Of a DNA stretch of 64,000 nucleotides, positions 10,819-21,318 are shown one piece after another. The stretch's first letter is position 1; each line of letters starts with the position of its first letter. Source of the DNA: Paraconiothyrium sp. Pb-2020 (taxonomy: Eukaryota; Ascomycota; Dothideomycetes; Pleosporales; Didymosphaeriaceae); assembly GCA_022419385.1 (NCBI GenBank), contig JAJUBI010000004.1, positions 3,639,286 to 3,703,285 of the forward strand, given 5' to 3'. The notes below the pieces were generated by a model. That model made no database searches. It had not been told where the DNA came from and saw only the letters and a program-made list of their open reading frames with translations. Position numbers and translations under genes: made by a program.

Positions 10819-10989
10819 TTTTGTGTATACACCACTCACAAAGTTTGTGAGCCTGGTTTCCGATTTGATGTTGGCGTTCTCCTTTTGTGTACACCACTCG
10901 CAAGATTGCGAGCTTGGTTTCCGTGTTGATGTTTGCATTGTTTTGTTATACCACTCGCGAAATTGCGAGCCTGGTTTTTGTTTTGATGG
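10819..10989 (+). repeat. Three-copy hairpin repeat (about 57-62 bp units)
   Basis: Three diverged direct copies of a unit that begins TTTTGTGTATACCACTC-like and ends CCTGGTTT...TTGATG. Each has a short inverted repeat at its centre: CTCACAAAGTTTGTGAG (10835-10851, perfect), CTCGCAAGATTGCGAG (10897-10912, perfect) and CTCGCGAAATTGCGAG (10954-10969, five paired bases then mismatches). The stem changes from CAC/GTG to CGC/GCG on both arms. It is probably within or just after the 3' UTR of the upstream gene. Confidence 0.75.
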
Positions 10990-11377
10990 CGTATGTGATT
11001 TTTTGGCGACAGTTACTCATGTTTGCTATCGTCGATCAATGAATCTGCGTATAGCGCTCCTAGAGGTAGGCAACACCTAAGGAGTAGCATTGATACGATT
11101 GCGTTAGGATACGGTAGATAAGTATTCGAGGAATCAGATGGAATACATTCCTACCGCTACTCAAGATTCGGAAGGTGTGAGATGACAAAGGGTGATCTTG
11201 ATCTCATTAAACATGAGGGTCACACTTCAGTGAACAGTAGGGTTTCCGATTAAGGCTTTAGAGCTCCCATTGTTTGCGATATCAGTGATATCTCGCATAC
11301 TGAATGTAATCAAAAAGAGAACTGAAGACACGACCACCGGAACATAATTCACCAACGCCAGCCAGGTGCTTTTGCAC

Positions 11378-13003
11378 CTAAGATATATTTTCTTCGTCTT
11401 GGCGTTCTTTCCGCTTTTGCTCATGGCGAAGCTTGAAAAGATACCACGCGCCCACCGTGAGTAAGGTGAGTGGGAGGGTTGCAGCAAGATACAGCCAAAA
11501 GGTGGGACTAGCTCGCAATGCACCAGCGTCAGTACCAAATTCAAAGAAATTCATGCCAAAAAATGTTGCTGTGAAAGAAGCAGGGAGGTAAATCAATGTG
11601 CAGACTGTAATGACTCTGACTGTGGCATTATCATCGACGCTCTCTTTTGTCAACTTTAGGATGCGTGTGCTTATACGATCTGAACTCGCTTGGTTCTGAA
11701 GATCCAGCATGTTTGTGAGCTTGCACCACGTCAGCTGGATGCGGAAGCGTACGAGGCAGATTGCTTACCAAGCCAAGTGTAGCCGTCACTCGTTGTCCTA
11801 GTAGCTCTGCTGCAGTGATATGAGCTTCCAAGCGTTGGAACAAGAGCCGAAGTTGTTGGTTTACTTCAACGCTCGCTTTTGCAAAGTCTGCATCTGTTGA
11901 TGGGAGGCTCCCATTAATTTCAATCAGTGACAGCACTAGAGTCTGCGTGCTTGTTAAACATCGTCGCGCCCTGCAAAGTATCTTGTCTTCAACGTTCTTT
12001 AGGCGCTGAAGCTCTTTAGCTTCAAAAGTCGACTCCTCGGTATTTATCACCAAAATGTGTTTCCGCTAAGTTTGTTAAGAGTTTTCTTATCAATAGTCAC
12101 CACAGTGACGTTACTTACGATGTCCTGTAAGATTTGTGCCAGATCCTCCAAATGAACTGACCAGTGATTCATACAGGCAGAGATTGTCACTAGATGTACA
12201 TTCAACGGATGTGTGGCCAGCTCGTGACCGTTCGGAAGACAAACAAGCTTCTCAAGCTTTGTCTGGGCTTCACTCTCTTCCTTTGGATGAAGCAGCACAA
12301 TGACGCTGCGGTTGGTCTCTGCATCGTACTTGTGTCCAACACCGGTCTGGCGGAAGGACCACGGGTCTCGCGGTTTCTGTCTACCGCTAGGCTCAACGTA
12401 CATCATCTGGTAGGAGATCTCTACTGTTGTTAACGATTGCTAAATCTGATGGCTAAAGATACTAGGTACCGAAGGAATCGTTGATGTCCTGGATCTTCTG
12501 TCGAAAACCAGACGACTCCTCAAAAACACATGGCTGATCACCGAATCTGAGGAGGACATCGATAAACATGGCAGATAAACTCCATGATGAGATGATATGC
12601 ATCATTGCGCTGTCGGTGCACTGTATTGGATCGAGCGAGTACTCTTGACAGATTGATCTGTACATGTGTAAACATGTTGTTTAGCATACTAAATGCGTAG
12701 CTTTCGCGAGCCTTACAAGATACGGAAGCCATCTTCACTAGTCGTCAAGATACTCTCAGCGAGATCGGTTTCGCTTCCAACAACGTCTACAAATGCTAGT
12801 TCATCTCCTACTCTAAGTCAGACAGATTGACTCATTCTTGCCTTGAAAATCGTCTCACGGATTCGAATCAGCCTGGCATTGCAGCGTTTGGAACAAAAAA
12901 TGAGGTCTCGTAGTGTTCTCAAACGTTCGACCCGGTAATTCCACTCCTCTGTATAAGGACATCGACAGGGAGAAGATTGTGAGGGATTTTCCAATTGAGA
13001 CAT
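11378..13003 (-). CDS. CorA-like divalent cation transporter-family protein
   Basis: Six exons on the minus strand: 13003..12859, 12795..12717, 12657..12470, 12423..12119, 12065..11769, 11719..11378, giving about 451 residues. Every junction has a GT/AG pair and preserves phase; the second exon could instead start at 12786. The layout is that of fungal CorA-like transporter-domain proteins: a soluble N-terminal part containing a SSGFRQK-type segment, a helical coiled region (EELQRLKNVEDKI-like), then two C-terminal membrane helices (VRVITVCTLIYLPASFTATF; TFWLYLAATLPLTLLTVGAW). The GMN tripeptide after the first helix (FFGMNFFEF), the CorA selectivity signature, is present. The tail is short and charged. 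The substrate (Mg2+ or other) is inferred from the family. A GC-donor alternative exists for the first intron. Confidence 0.78.
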
Positions 13004-13513
13004 AATCTTGCGATTGTATTTGATGCGTTGCTAAGTTCTCAACTGCTCAATTTGCGCAAAAAGTCGTTACTATGCTTGCTTTTTGCCTCCTTTCTCTCTA
13101 AGGTCGGCTGAGGCAGTGCCCCGCCATCGTGTAACACAACGGACCAAGGATTGTTTACTTTGATGGTGACCCAGAAACCGTTCCGGCAGGCCGCCGCATG
13201 CGCCTGGATGTCATTTCCGGTGAAGTACTGCACCATCAGGAATGCGGAACTATGGGTAACATCGGGGCATAGGTACTTCTTGCATGCCACTTTCCGCCAC
13301 ACTTTTCTACATACTGATTGAAGAAACGAGATTAGATTCCGTCAAAACCAACGAATATTCACTCTAGAAGATTTACTGGTGTGACCGGTTGCCTTGTCCG
13401 ACTCCAGCCTTGCCACATGGCCGATGATCCGTACAGGCTCCTCATGTATCATCGATTCTTCTCCTTGATTGGCCTAACAGATATGAGTATGGAGTATGGG
13501 ACTTTATAAAGTT
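13004..13513. other. Intergenic, no confident gene
   Basis: Upstream of the CorA-like gene. An 87-residue minus-strand ORF at 13039-13302 is open but shows no recognisable family or start context, so it is not called. Confidence 0.4.
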
Positions 13514-13820
13514 TCACAAACTTGTAATCACACTTTCGTCACCCTGTCAGCAACACGGTCATCCAACATCGGATGCGCGACTTACCTCGGGAACTAGTTC
13601 GGGCGCATAGAACTCCCACTGTTCGTTCGTTTCCTGGCCACATGATGAGCCCCAACCCGCAAATACGAGCAAGACAAACCTTGATTTGGAATCGATTAGT
13701 TGCCGCCCCAGGGTACTGTGCCACAGGAAACCTCGCCTCGAGGAACGCCTCCAGCCTGGCCCGCTTGATGTAACCACTTAATTTAGGGTTGATGACATTG
13801 TGTATCGCGTAACGTGCCAT
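13514..13820 (-). CDS. Small three-exon hypothetical protein
   Basis: Exons 13820..13680, 13633..13586 and 13543..13514 give 72 residues. All introns are phase 0: 46 nt with GTTTGT/GCCAG, and 42 nt with GTAAGT/GACAG. The protein has a helical segment (SGYIKRARLEAFLEARFP) followed by a short FQIK and WEFYAPELVPE stretch. The last two lie in different frames in the genome and become continuous only after splicing, which is the main support. The start could be 54 bp further upstream, at 13874. No function proposed. It may be a remnant of a larger gene. Confidence 0.38.
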
Positions 13821-14516
13821 AGCAGAACACTTAAGAGCTGAACTCGTGAGATTGGCTGCAAAGAAGTGAATCAATCCCCAAGGCTGAGTTGCGAGACCCT
13901 GAAAGCCTTACTGTCGCAAGTACATATACAATTTCCTGGTCGCGCAAGCTAACGAGCCTCATTGTCCGCTGTCTGAGTCATTCCATGCAGGATTATGTGG
14001 CATTAAGAGCTCCACTTTTCAAACCTTACATCTAGATTGTTGGAGCAAGGGTCCTCAAAAAAACCTTAGAGGTTTGCATAGTTCAATCAGGCTGAAGCGT
14101 CACCTCATAGGCTGTCCGAAGGGCGTTGTTGCTTCCTGCCATCTGGACTGTTTGCCTTATCGTTTGCCCTAGTATTACCTGTGTATCTCGGATAGGAGTG
14201 AATGCCTATGGCGCTCAAAATGTATCGAAACGTGTCGTTCGTAGTTAACCGCCTTTGGTCGCAATTACCTCTACAACTCACCTCCTGGCAAGAACAAAGC
14301 ATTTACAAACGGCGGTGGCGCCTTCTTCCTTCCACCGGACGTTGAAGCGGCTCCTAGGTTCGACTTATGTAAGATTTTCTCGATAAATGGTTTTCGGCCC
14401 TTCGCAATGACTTAGTCTCTGCTGCTCCGGGTTCCGAGCTACCAGACAAAAGCAACACCCCGAAACCGATTGTTGTGCGCCAGGCTCAGACGATTTTAGC
14501 ATTGTTAGCGACTATC
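13821..14516. other. Intergenic, no gene seen
   Basis: About 0.7 kb of A/T-richer sequence with only short random ORFs. No repeat or RNA gene recognised. Confidence 0.4.
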
Positions 14517-15180
14517 ATGGGAGGCTGCTTATCTTTCTTAAAGTCCGATCGCAAGACACCTAAGGAGCGACGGGCACTTCTCCACAACAGAGTCGAGGAA
14601 GAGCAGGGAAACGTAGCAATCAGAACTTGATCGCGACCCTGGTGAAGGGCGACGATCACTGGTCAGTGATGAAGCCAATGCGAATCCTACCGCGTCAATC
14701 ATCTTTGCAGGGGATCAGATGCGGAAGCTTGAGATTGAGGCTCGAGAACGTTTGCGACAGTTGACGAAAGGACCATCAGCGCAAATAAATGCGGAGATAA
14801 TCATACCTAAAGAGCTCAAGGCTTCTTGGACCTCTCGTTACAGACAATTTTATAAGCGACAGAGGTGGTACACGCCTGAATGGGATGAGCAAGACCTACT
14901 GAAGAATCATCATTTCAAGACTGATCATGATAAGATTCACTGACTGGAACGAATTTTGTAGGATGTTCATTGAGCTAAACCGAGATGACAAAGCCATTCA
15001 GTTTGAGCATTACCAGCTCGTGGACGACAACTTCCTTGGATCTGACATAGGCAAGGACTTCTAAGAAGAACGGTGGAAATTTTGTCCACTAATAATCAAA
15101 GAATCCGAAACGCCAATAAAATCACTGGAAAGGAGGAGGTCCATCGAGGGTTCCCATTCGTGGAGATGGAGGAATAGATT
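14517..15180 (+). pseudogene. Decayed fungal kinase-family gene (N-terminal region)
   Basis: Starts with an ATG encoding MGGCLSFLKS, a typical N-myristoylation (Gly2) plus palmitoylation (Cys4) signal. The reading continues through at least two frameshifts: frame 0 to a TGA at 14628, then frame 1 from about 14626 to a TGA near 14941 (SWTSRYRQFYKRQRWYTPEW), then frame 2 (FTDWNEFCRMFIELNRDDKA) to a TAA at 15062. After that stop the same frame continues EERWKFCPLIIKE, and another shift gives GFPFVEMEE before a TAG at 15175. The segment order resembles the region just before the glycine loop in a family of fungal protein kinase-like proteins (QWKFCP...LPF); that assignment is from memory of the pattern. 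No intron with usable splice sites explains the shifts, so it looks like a degraded, truncated copy. Confidence 0.5.
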
Positions 15181-15597
15181 GGCCACCAGAGCTAGGTACG
15201 GCCCGTGATGATCCTCGTCACGATTTTCGAGGCGTTATAAAGTATCCAGGTCCTTTTCATTTGCCTTATTCCACCTAGTCATCTGCTACGCGGACCTCTG
15301 TGAAAGACGTCGCTCGAGCCTCGCATCTTGCGCACTGGCCACGAGGCTCTCAAGAGATATCTTTGATACTTCACACTTTTCTCACGTCTCTGATTCTTTT
15401 TTCCACCCTGCAACTTCAAGTCCGCTGAGAGCGTCTCACGTGGGAAACCCCGCTTTTCTTTTCAACTCGATCCCCACCCCGAGTTCGCGAACCGTTGCTG
15501 GTGATACATACCACTTCATCGTGTACCTCCACAGCTGCCGCGACTCGAGTTTTACTGCCACCTCATCAGGCGAATCAACGTCCCAAATATCCTCACC
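15181..15597. other. Intergenic, promoter of the coiled-coil gene
   Basis: About 0.4 kb. The C/T-rich stretch from about 15300 to the ATG at 15598 looks like an ascomycete 5' leader. No gene seen. Confidence 0.4.
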
Positions 15598-16620
15598 ATG
15601 GCGTCCCGGGAAGTCACGGTGAGCATCTCGTCTACTCGACTCATATCGACACTAAAAGCAACGATTGAGAAGCTGCAAAACACTGTCGCCGAAAATGCGG
15701 ACAACGCCGACAATGCTATGACTGTTACAAGCATGCATCGGGAGATGCTGTCAGAGCTCCATCTTCGGCTCAACGATCTTGAGAAGTCACAATTTTCAAT
15801 AAAGAAAGCGGAGGATAACCACATGCGCGAGATCGCTACTATCCGACAGAAAATTGATGTCGTGACTTCAAGCGAGGGTTATCTAACGCCGGAAGACCGA
15901 GACGACACCATCTGCATGTTATTGATACCGTTGAAGGAGCTGGAAGCTCAGTATTCTATTGCCTATGAAATGTGGAAGAGAAACAACGACAAAGAAGCGG
16001 CGCAGGCGAATGATCTACTTGAGCGTGCCCAAACGCTTCTTGCACATGCGAAGGAAGCGGTGAATCTGGAAGGAACAGTGCGGACCGCACTTCGAAGCGA
16101 GCTCAGACAACGCCACCGAGAAGAGATTGCGGCAAGTCTGCTTGAAGATGGTATCCTGGTCTGGGTTTCGCGCACAAATCAATTTGCCATACTTATGACC
16201 GAATGCTTGATGCAGATAGACGGCCACCAGCTGACGATCGCGCCTACCCAATTGTGCTTCGATACGCACTCTGTGCGCAGCCTTCACCAAAATTATCGCT
16301 TGGGCCACACCAGCATCGACATGGACAAACACGCGATTACAATCGATCTGAAAGATGTAGCGGAGCTGAAATGCACGAGACGTCGAGCAAATATTCCTGG
16401 AGCTTCTGACGAGAAGAGCCCACATTGGGAGCCTCCCAAATATCATCAATGCGTTAATATTCGTACACGTCTAGGCGAGGAATACTTCTTAGCTGATAGG
16501 AGGAACGAGTCACGGGACAAGACGTGGGGAAGGCTCCAAAGTGCACCAGATGGCTCTCCGGGCTTGTTGAGCCAAAAGTTGACGGAAGTTTGGAAGGGGC
16601 TCAAGACGGGCCAGTCATAG
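15598..16620 (+). CDS. Coiled-coil hypothetical protein
   Basis: A 340-residue ORF starting in good context (CACCATGGC). Residues about 10-180 are predicted helical and heptad-like (LKATIEKLQNTVAENADNAD, LERAQTLLAHAKEAV). They are followed by a mixed beta-type region with ILVWVSRTNQFAILMTE and a basic CTRRR. No family recognised. Downstream, 16679..16895 is open in another frame and encodes a related-looking tail. A splice from 16613 (weak donor GTCATA) to 16679 (GCATAG acceptor) keeps phase and would give about 410 residues. Because the donor is poor I give the unspliced end but regard the extension as possible. Confidence 0.62.
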   Translation: MASREVTVSISSTRLISTLKATIEKLQNTVAENADNADNAMTVTSMHREMLSELHLRLNDLEKSQFSIKKAEDNHMREIATIRQKIDVVTSSEGYLTPEDRDDTICMLLIPLKELEAQYSIAYEMWKRNNDKEAAQANDLLERAQTLLAHAKEAVNLEGTVRTALRSELRQRHREEIAASLLEDGILVWVSRTNQFAILMTECLMQIDGHQLTIAPTQLCFDTHSVRSLHQNYRLGHTSIDMDKHAITIDLKDVAELKCTRRRANIPGASDEKSPHWEPPKYHQCVNIRTRLGEEYFLADRRNESRDKTWGRLQSAPDGSPGLLSQKLTEVWKGLKTGQS

Positions 16621-16678
16621 CGCTGTTCGCGATGGATCTTTGGCCAGGCTCCGGAAGCCCAGTGCTGAAATCGCATAG

Positions 16679-16895
16679 AAACATGGCTTCGGAGCAAGCG
16701 AGAAGACGGTCGAGAAATAGGTTGGCCGACCTGCAAGACATCCAGTGGAACAATCCGAATGCTACGCCGATATCGGAAGCGAGGGAGGGACTAGTCGAAG
16801 AGGTAGCAGAGAGGCTTGAATGTGAAATCGGATTTGATGATCGAGCGGAAGCGGATAAGCTGGTGGATTACATGTTTTTTGCGAAGGACCAATAG
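16679..16895 (+). CDS. Possible last exon of the coiled-coil gene, or small separate ORF
   Basis: An open frame with an internal ATG at 16683 (MASEQARRRSRNRL), 70 residues if separate. The content looks coding, and its end (GLVEEVAERLECEIGF, then AEADKLVDYMFF) resembles the C-terminal end of the next gene, ending at 17889 (ELVEELVRCVNWDVGM, then AERLVEDLWP). Joining to the upstream gene needs a non-consensus GT donor at 16614. Confidence 0.4.
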
Positions 16896-17346
16896 AATTG
16901 TGATCGAACAATCAACATATTCAGGGACACGAGGGAGACACTCAGCGTTAAGGCCCGATCGCCTATACTAGTACATGCGGGCCTGTTTATGAACTCAATA
17001 CATCAATAAGATACTATACAATCACCACGAAGACCTATATCTGCCGTTCTGCGGAGACAAGCTCTACAATGTTGCAAATCACTGAGTGAAGTTCGACATC
17101 TTGAGACTTCTGCTACCTGTTCAGTAATTTAGTTTATACTAATATGAATTGCTGTTTGTTCCTGGTCAATGCCCTTGTCTCAGCTTCTTTGTCGTTTGTC
17201 TTCAATCACGCGGAGTGGCCTTACCTCGTCGCCCATCCTTTGTTTCAAGAACTTACATGCACACCCAACAATCTCACTTTACGCCTTGATAATATCCATT
17301 GCGCGCAAGAATTCATATCTGATCGATTGGAAGAAGTTAGGAAGGC
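16896..17346. other. Intergenic, no confident gene
   Basis: About 450 bp. A 68-residue ORF (17144-17350) overlaps the start of the next gene in another frame but has no supporting feature. Confidence 0.35.
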
Positions 17347-17889
17347 ATGAACTACTGCGAGTCACCAACCGACCCATACGCTCTCTATGACAGCATCACT
17401 TCCGACCCATACCTAAATCAACTTCTAGCACTACCAGCGCCGCAAGTGAATAGCTCTACGCAGACTACACAGACGAAGCAAGGCTTACTCACCTCCCCTA
17501 ACATCCATCCCACCGACTCTATCGCCCTTCCTACTACCAAGAGTGTTGCCGAATTTTCGACCCCATCGTCCGGCTACTCTACCATCCTCTCTGCCACGCG
17601 CCGCCATCTCGTCGCAATATCCCGCTCGCGCCGCCCCATCTCGAATGATTACATCTGCAATCCTATCATGAACGAAGTGATGACCGGAACCTTCACGTCG
17701 CACTTATGGATGTTAGTTTACGAACTGGTGGACCTGGAAGGAGTAAATGGAGGTAGCAGGGAAAAGCAAATCTTGAAAGTTGAGTTGGTGGAAGAGCTGG
17801 TGAGGTGCGTAAATTGGGATGTCGGCATGAACGCGAAGTGGGAAGCTGAGAGGTTGGTGGAAGATCTGTGGCCTTTGGACAAGAAGTAG
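17347..17889 (+). CDS. Orphan protein, 180 residues
   Basis: An intronless ORF starting MNYCESPTDPYALYDS. The first two thirds are Ser/Thr-rich and probably disordered. The C-terminal 100 residues look folded (SHLWMLVYELVDLEG, then KVELVEELVRCVNWDVGM). The last 36 residues align by eye with the end of the ORF at 16679-16895: LVEE, G and AE..LV match at the same spacing. No family recognised; no signal peptide or membrane helix. Confidence 0.5.
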   Translation: MNYCESPTDPYALYDSITSDPYLNQLLALPAPQVNSSTQTTQTKQGLLTSPNIHPTDSIALPTTKSVAEFSTPSSGYSTILSATRRHLVAISRSRRPISNDYICNPIMNEVMTGTFTSHLWMLVYELVDLEGVNGGSREKQILKVELVEELVRCVNWDVGMNAKWEAERLVEDLWPLDKK

Positions 17890-18133
17890 TGCATTTCGGT
17901 CATGTTGGCTTCCTCAAAATTCTACGGACTGAATACCTAAGTTCTCTTCGGGTTACACATACTTTCAAAGCCATCGCAGCATGAGAATCGGGTCTTCAAA
18001 ACCACCATACTAGATAAAGGAGTGTATTATATTAGTATTAAAGGTCATTATGACCATGCTATATGCTAAGCGCTAAAGAATGCGAGCGACTTTTAAAAAG
18101 AAACGAATCCAATCTCACCACTTGTTTGCCTCT

Positions 18134-18721
18134 TTAATCACTGATTTCCACACAAGCCACATCCTGGATCGCGCCAAGCTGCCCCTTCATAGGTTCTCCA
18201 ATGCCGGATGTCGAACAAACACTTTGTAGTTCCACCGCTGCACAGTCCGCCAAAAACCTCTGGCCGGGCTGCACATAGCTCAAGTAGATCTCCTCTCCGT
18301 CACCCTTGCACGCCTGGAAGTGTCCGCCGTCGTACCACAGCGTCGGGATCCCGGATGCATTGAGGTGGATGTCAACAGGCGCAGTGCCGTTGTTGTTTAC
18401 GAATTCGATAGGCTTGCCGGATGGCACGGTGGCTGTGCCGCCAGGAGTGATGGTCAGGCCAACGGAGGCTTGTGCGATGCGTGGGCCGGTGCCGTATTTG
18501 TAGAGTAGCCCGCGGGAGGCATAGGAGGAGAGGACAGCCTTGCCATTGGATGCTGAGACGTACCATGTCCCTTTGTTGAGTGCATCTACGGGCTCAGGGG
18601 CATTGCCAATGGATTGGTACATGAGGTTGAAGGTCGGGGATGTGGATGTCGTTCTGGTCTTGAGGGTTGGGGCTGCGGTGGCGAGACCCAAAAGAGCGAG
18701 GGAGGCGGTAGTGAATTGCAT
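18134..18721 (-). CDS. Secreted protein, IgE-binding/DUF7907-like
   Basis: 195 residues with a clear signal peptide (MQFTTASLALLGLATAAP, cleavage near residue 17). The mature part is beta-rich with few charged residues, typical of small secreted ascomycete proteins: LMYQSIGNAPEPVDALNKG, GTWYVSASNGKAVLS, and a C-terminal half with four cysteines (QACKG, LADCAAVELQSVCS, VACVEI) that could form two disulfides. The general layout recalls fungal secreted DUF7907 / IgE-binding-like proteins; I am not certain of the family. No intron is needed. It is likely an extracellular or cell-wall protein. Confidence 0.72.
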   Translation of the reverse strand: MQFTTASLALLGLATAAPTLKTRTTSTSPTFNLMYQSIGNAPEPVDALNKGTWYVSASNGKAVLSSYASRGLLYKYGTGPRIAQASVGLTITPGGTATVPSGKPIEFVNNNGTAPVDIHLNASGIPTLWYDGGHFQACKGDGEEIYLSYVQPGQRFLADCAAVELQSVCSTSGIGEPMKGQLGAIQDVACVEISD

Positions 18722-19451
18722 GGTTGTGGTTTTAAAGTATTGAACTTGAGATTTTGAGGTCGGTATAGTGAAGAGGCTGTAGGTTGCTGTGGAATGTGAA
18801 GTTGTTGTGGTGGTTCTTTTCCTAGGCGTCGGTGTTGCACTTTATACACGTCTCGTCGACATTCAGGCCCATGGTACATCTATTGCTTGTTGGTCATTGC
18901 GATGCAATTGCGTTGCACTGACCATGGGAAATTCAGCTTCTCGTTGAGACGGTCCCACAGACACTGTTTCCGTCATGGTGGCACGTGCTGATGGTGGATC
19001 CATGGATACGTGTTCGACCCAGGATAAGCCATTTTGTAGTCGATCAATATGCACAGGCTATTTTTGAATTACTGTGTAAGCTTCAACGACTTCAACGAAA
19101 GGATAGGCGAAGGTGAACCTGTCGATCGTCACGCTCAGCCAGTGTCAGCAAAGGTTGGAGTGGGTAAACGTAGTAACGAGGCGTGCCAATAGTGACTCCG
19201 CCCCAAAAATGGTAGAACCGCGTCATATAATCATTGCACGAACACATACAAGGGCAACGTTGCGACCAGCGTCCCAGCAGGACATCCAGAGGCGGTGCAA
19301 TGAGGTATCGAGACAAAGAGAGATGGCAATGCGAGGGAAGCGCGTCGCGAGCGGCGACGTCAACCCACGGTCCTTATCGATAAGAACTTTGACTTTTTGA
19401 AGACAGTCAATTCTCCGCCTCGCATTAATACCACATGTGCACGCCGCACAA
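18722..19451. other. Divergent promoter region
   Basis: About 0.7 kb between the minus-strand secreted-protein gene and plus-strand ELP4. Short ORFs here look random; no repeats noted. Confidence 0.45.
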
Positions 19452-20712
19452 ATGGCCTTCCGAAAACGTAACGTAGCCCTTGCACGCCCACCAGCTGAAA
19501 GTCCTGCCTCCGAAAGCCCTTCGTCTCCCCCCTCAAACGTCATTCACGCCGCTCCCACGCCCGGTACGCGGCCCTCACCCATAGACGGCCGCCCCACCAC
19601 CTCGACCGGCACCCCGTCCCTGGACTCTATCCTCGCCGGGCATGCAGGTCTACCCTTGGGCAATAGTCTCCTGATCGGCGAATCTGGCACAACAGACTAT
19701 GCAGGTGCATTACTGCGGTTCTATGCTGCTGAGGGCGTGGTGCAGGGACACAAGGTGCATGTGGTGGGCATGGGAGAGGTATGGGGTCGGGAGCTGCCAG
19801 GCATAGCAGAGGAGAAGGACAAGCGGAAGGAGGGGAAGGAGCGGGCGGAGAAGATGAAGATTGCATGGCGATATGAGGGATTGGGGGCGCATGGCAGTTC
19901 AAGGGAGAGAGGTGCGTTGTATATACTTCTTGGGATGAATTGCATCTATCCGTTCGACTTTCAAGGTTTTTGTTGTGTCTAAGTGTGATGTAGGTACTCC
20001 GTCTCCGAACACAGGTGATGCCGCAGCGGGCGAAGCGGCCGTATTCTGCCACACATTCGATCTCGCCAGACGGCTTACGCTGCCTGTTGCTTCGGCGATT
20101 GACTACATACCCATACCGCGGACGTCAAGCTCGCCGTTCACTGAAATTCTGAGGCACCTGCAAAGACAGATAGCTAGATCGCCGCCGGACTCCATCCATC
20201 GGGTGGTCATCCCGTCGCTCCTTTCACCTGCCCTATACCCTCCGGCTGCTTCCCACCCATCCGTGGTCATCCCCTTCCTTCATGGCCTCCGCGCTCTTCT
20301 TCGCAAATACTCGACACGACTCACCGCCATAATGACCCTGCCTCTGACGCTCTACCCGCGGTCATCAGGCGTCGTTCGCTGGATAGAAATCCTCTCTGAC
20401 GGCGTCTTCGAGCTGTCGCCGTTCCCATACTCGCATCTGGAATCACTCGCCACGTCGGCAGGTACAACCAAGGACGAGGAGCGGCCACAGGGTATGTTCG
20501 CGGTACATAAGTTGCCCGTGTTCCATGAAAGAGGTGGTGGAGGCAGTACCGAAGGACTGGGTGAAGAACTCGCGTTTACGTTGTCGAGGAGGAAGTTCAT
20601 CGTCGCAAAGTTTAGTCTTCCGCCGCTTGAGGGTGATACAGAGGCACAGGAAGCAGCCGTGAGGGAGGCGGGTGGAAATGCGATGCCGCGAAAGGAGGAT
20701 CTCGAGTTTTGA
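19452..20712 (+). CDS. ELP4: Elongator complex protein 4 (Elp4/PAXNEB)
   Basis: Exons 19452..19911 and 19994..20712 encode about 392 residues. The 82-nt phase-1 intron has GTGCGT and GATGTAG ends. Elp4 with Elp5 and Elp6 forms the RecA-like hexameric subcomplex of Elongator, needed for wobble-uridine tRNA modification. The N-terminus MAFRKRNVALARPP, the region STGTPSLDSILAGHAGLPLG and SLLIGESGTTDYAGALLRFY are characteristic of fungal Elp4. Later segments include VFCHTFDLARRL and the RecA-like strand RLTAIMTLPLTLYP. It converges with the small membrane-protein gene on the minus strand, 180 bp away. Confidence 0.92.
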
Positions 20713-20892
20713 TACCGATGATGGCTAAGAGCGGCAATCAAAGAATCTGTGGAATAGGCCCATTCAACTCGTATTCCGAAAAAACGCTGTTTGTCATGCC
20801 TCTAAGCATATTTTTTTTACTGTCGTCTGGTGTGACGCGGAGTAGCGCTCCAGCACGGTTCTCCAACTTGAGGCCCAATCCCTTACGATTGT

Positions 20893-21183
20893 TCAAAACT
20901 CATCTTCACTATCCTCCCTCAGCAGCTCATCCATCTCAATTCCCTCCCAACCACCACTTCCAGCTCCGCCCTGTAGATTCCTAGCATACGCACTGTTGTA
21001 GGATGCATGTCGCGGGTTGAACGTAATGCCCGCAACCCTAGCTCGGAAGTCGTTCCCCAGACACGAGCTCAACGCTAGAAACGCCAGAAAGAATAGAAAT
21101 GGCACACCGAGGAGCAGCACCAGTAACAGAATGACGTTCATTGCGAAACACAGGTAGAGAAGAAACGAAAGTGGAGCGCGCAT
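20893..21183 (-). CDS. Small membrane protein, 96 residues
   Basis: A 96-residue ORF. After MRAPLSF there is a long hydrophobic block (LYLCFAMNVILLLVLLLGVP, FLFFLAFLALSSCL), enough for two closely spaced membrane helices. A hydrophilic tail with an acidic end (EMDELLREDSEDEF) follows. The ORF is open further upstream to 21474, but that part overlaps the divergent EF-hand gene and is not expected to be coding. The start codon lies 135 bp from the ATG of that gene, so they may share a promoter. No named family. Confidence 0.6.
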   Translation of the reverse strand: MRAPLSFLLYLCFAMNVILLLVLLLGVPFLFFLAFLALSSCLGNDFRARVAGITFNPRHASYNSAYARNLQGGAGSGGWEGIEMDELLREDSEDEF

Positions 21184-21318
21184 GAAACTTAATAAAGTTC
21201 CCTCGAGGTGACGTCGGACCGCACGTTTCACCGGCCGACCCCTGTTGCGATAGATTGACCTCCGCAATCTCCAGATGGCATTTGCGCGATCCCTCCACTC
21301 CACACAAATACCTATACG

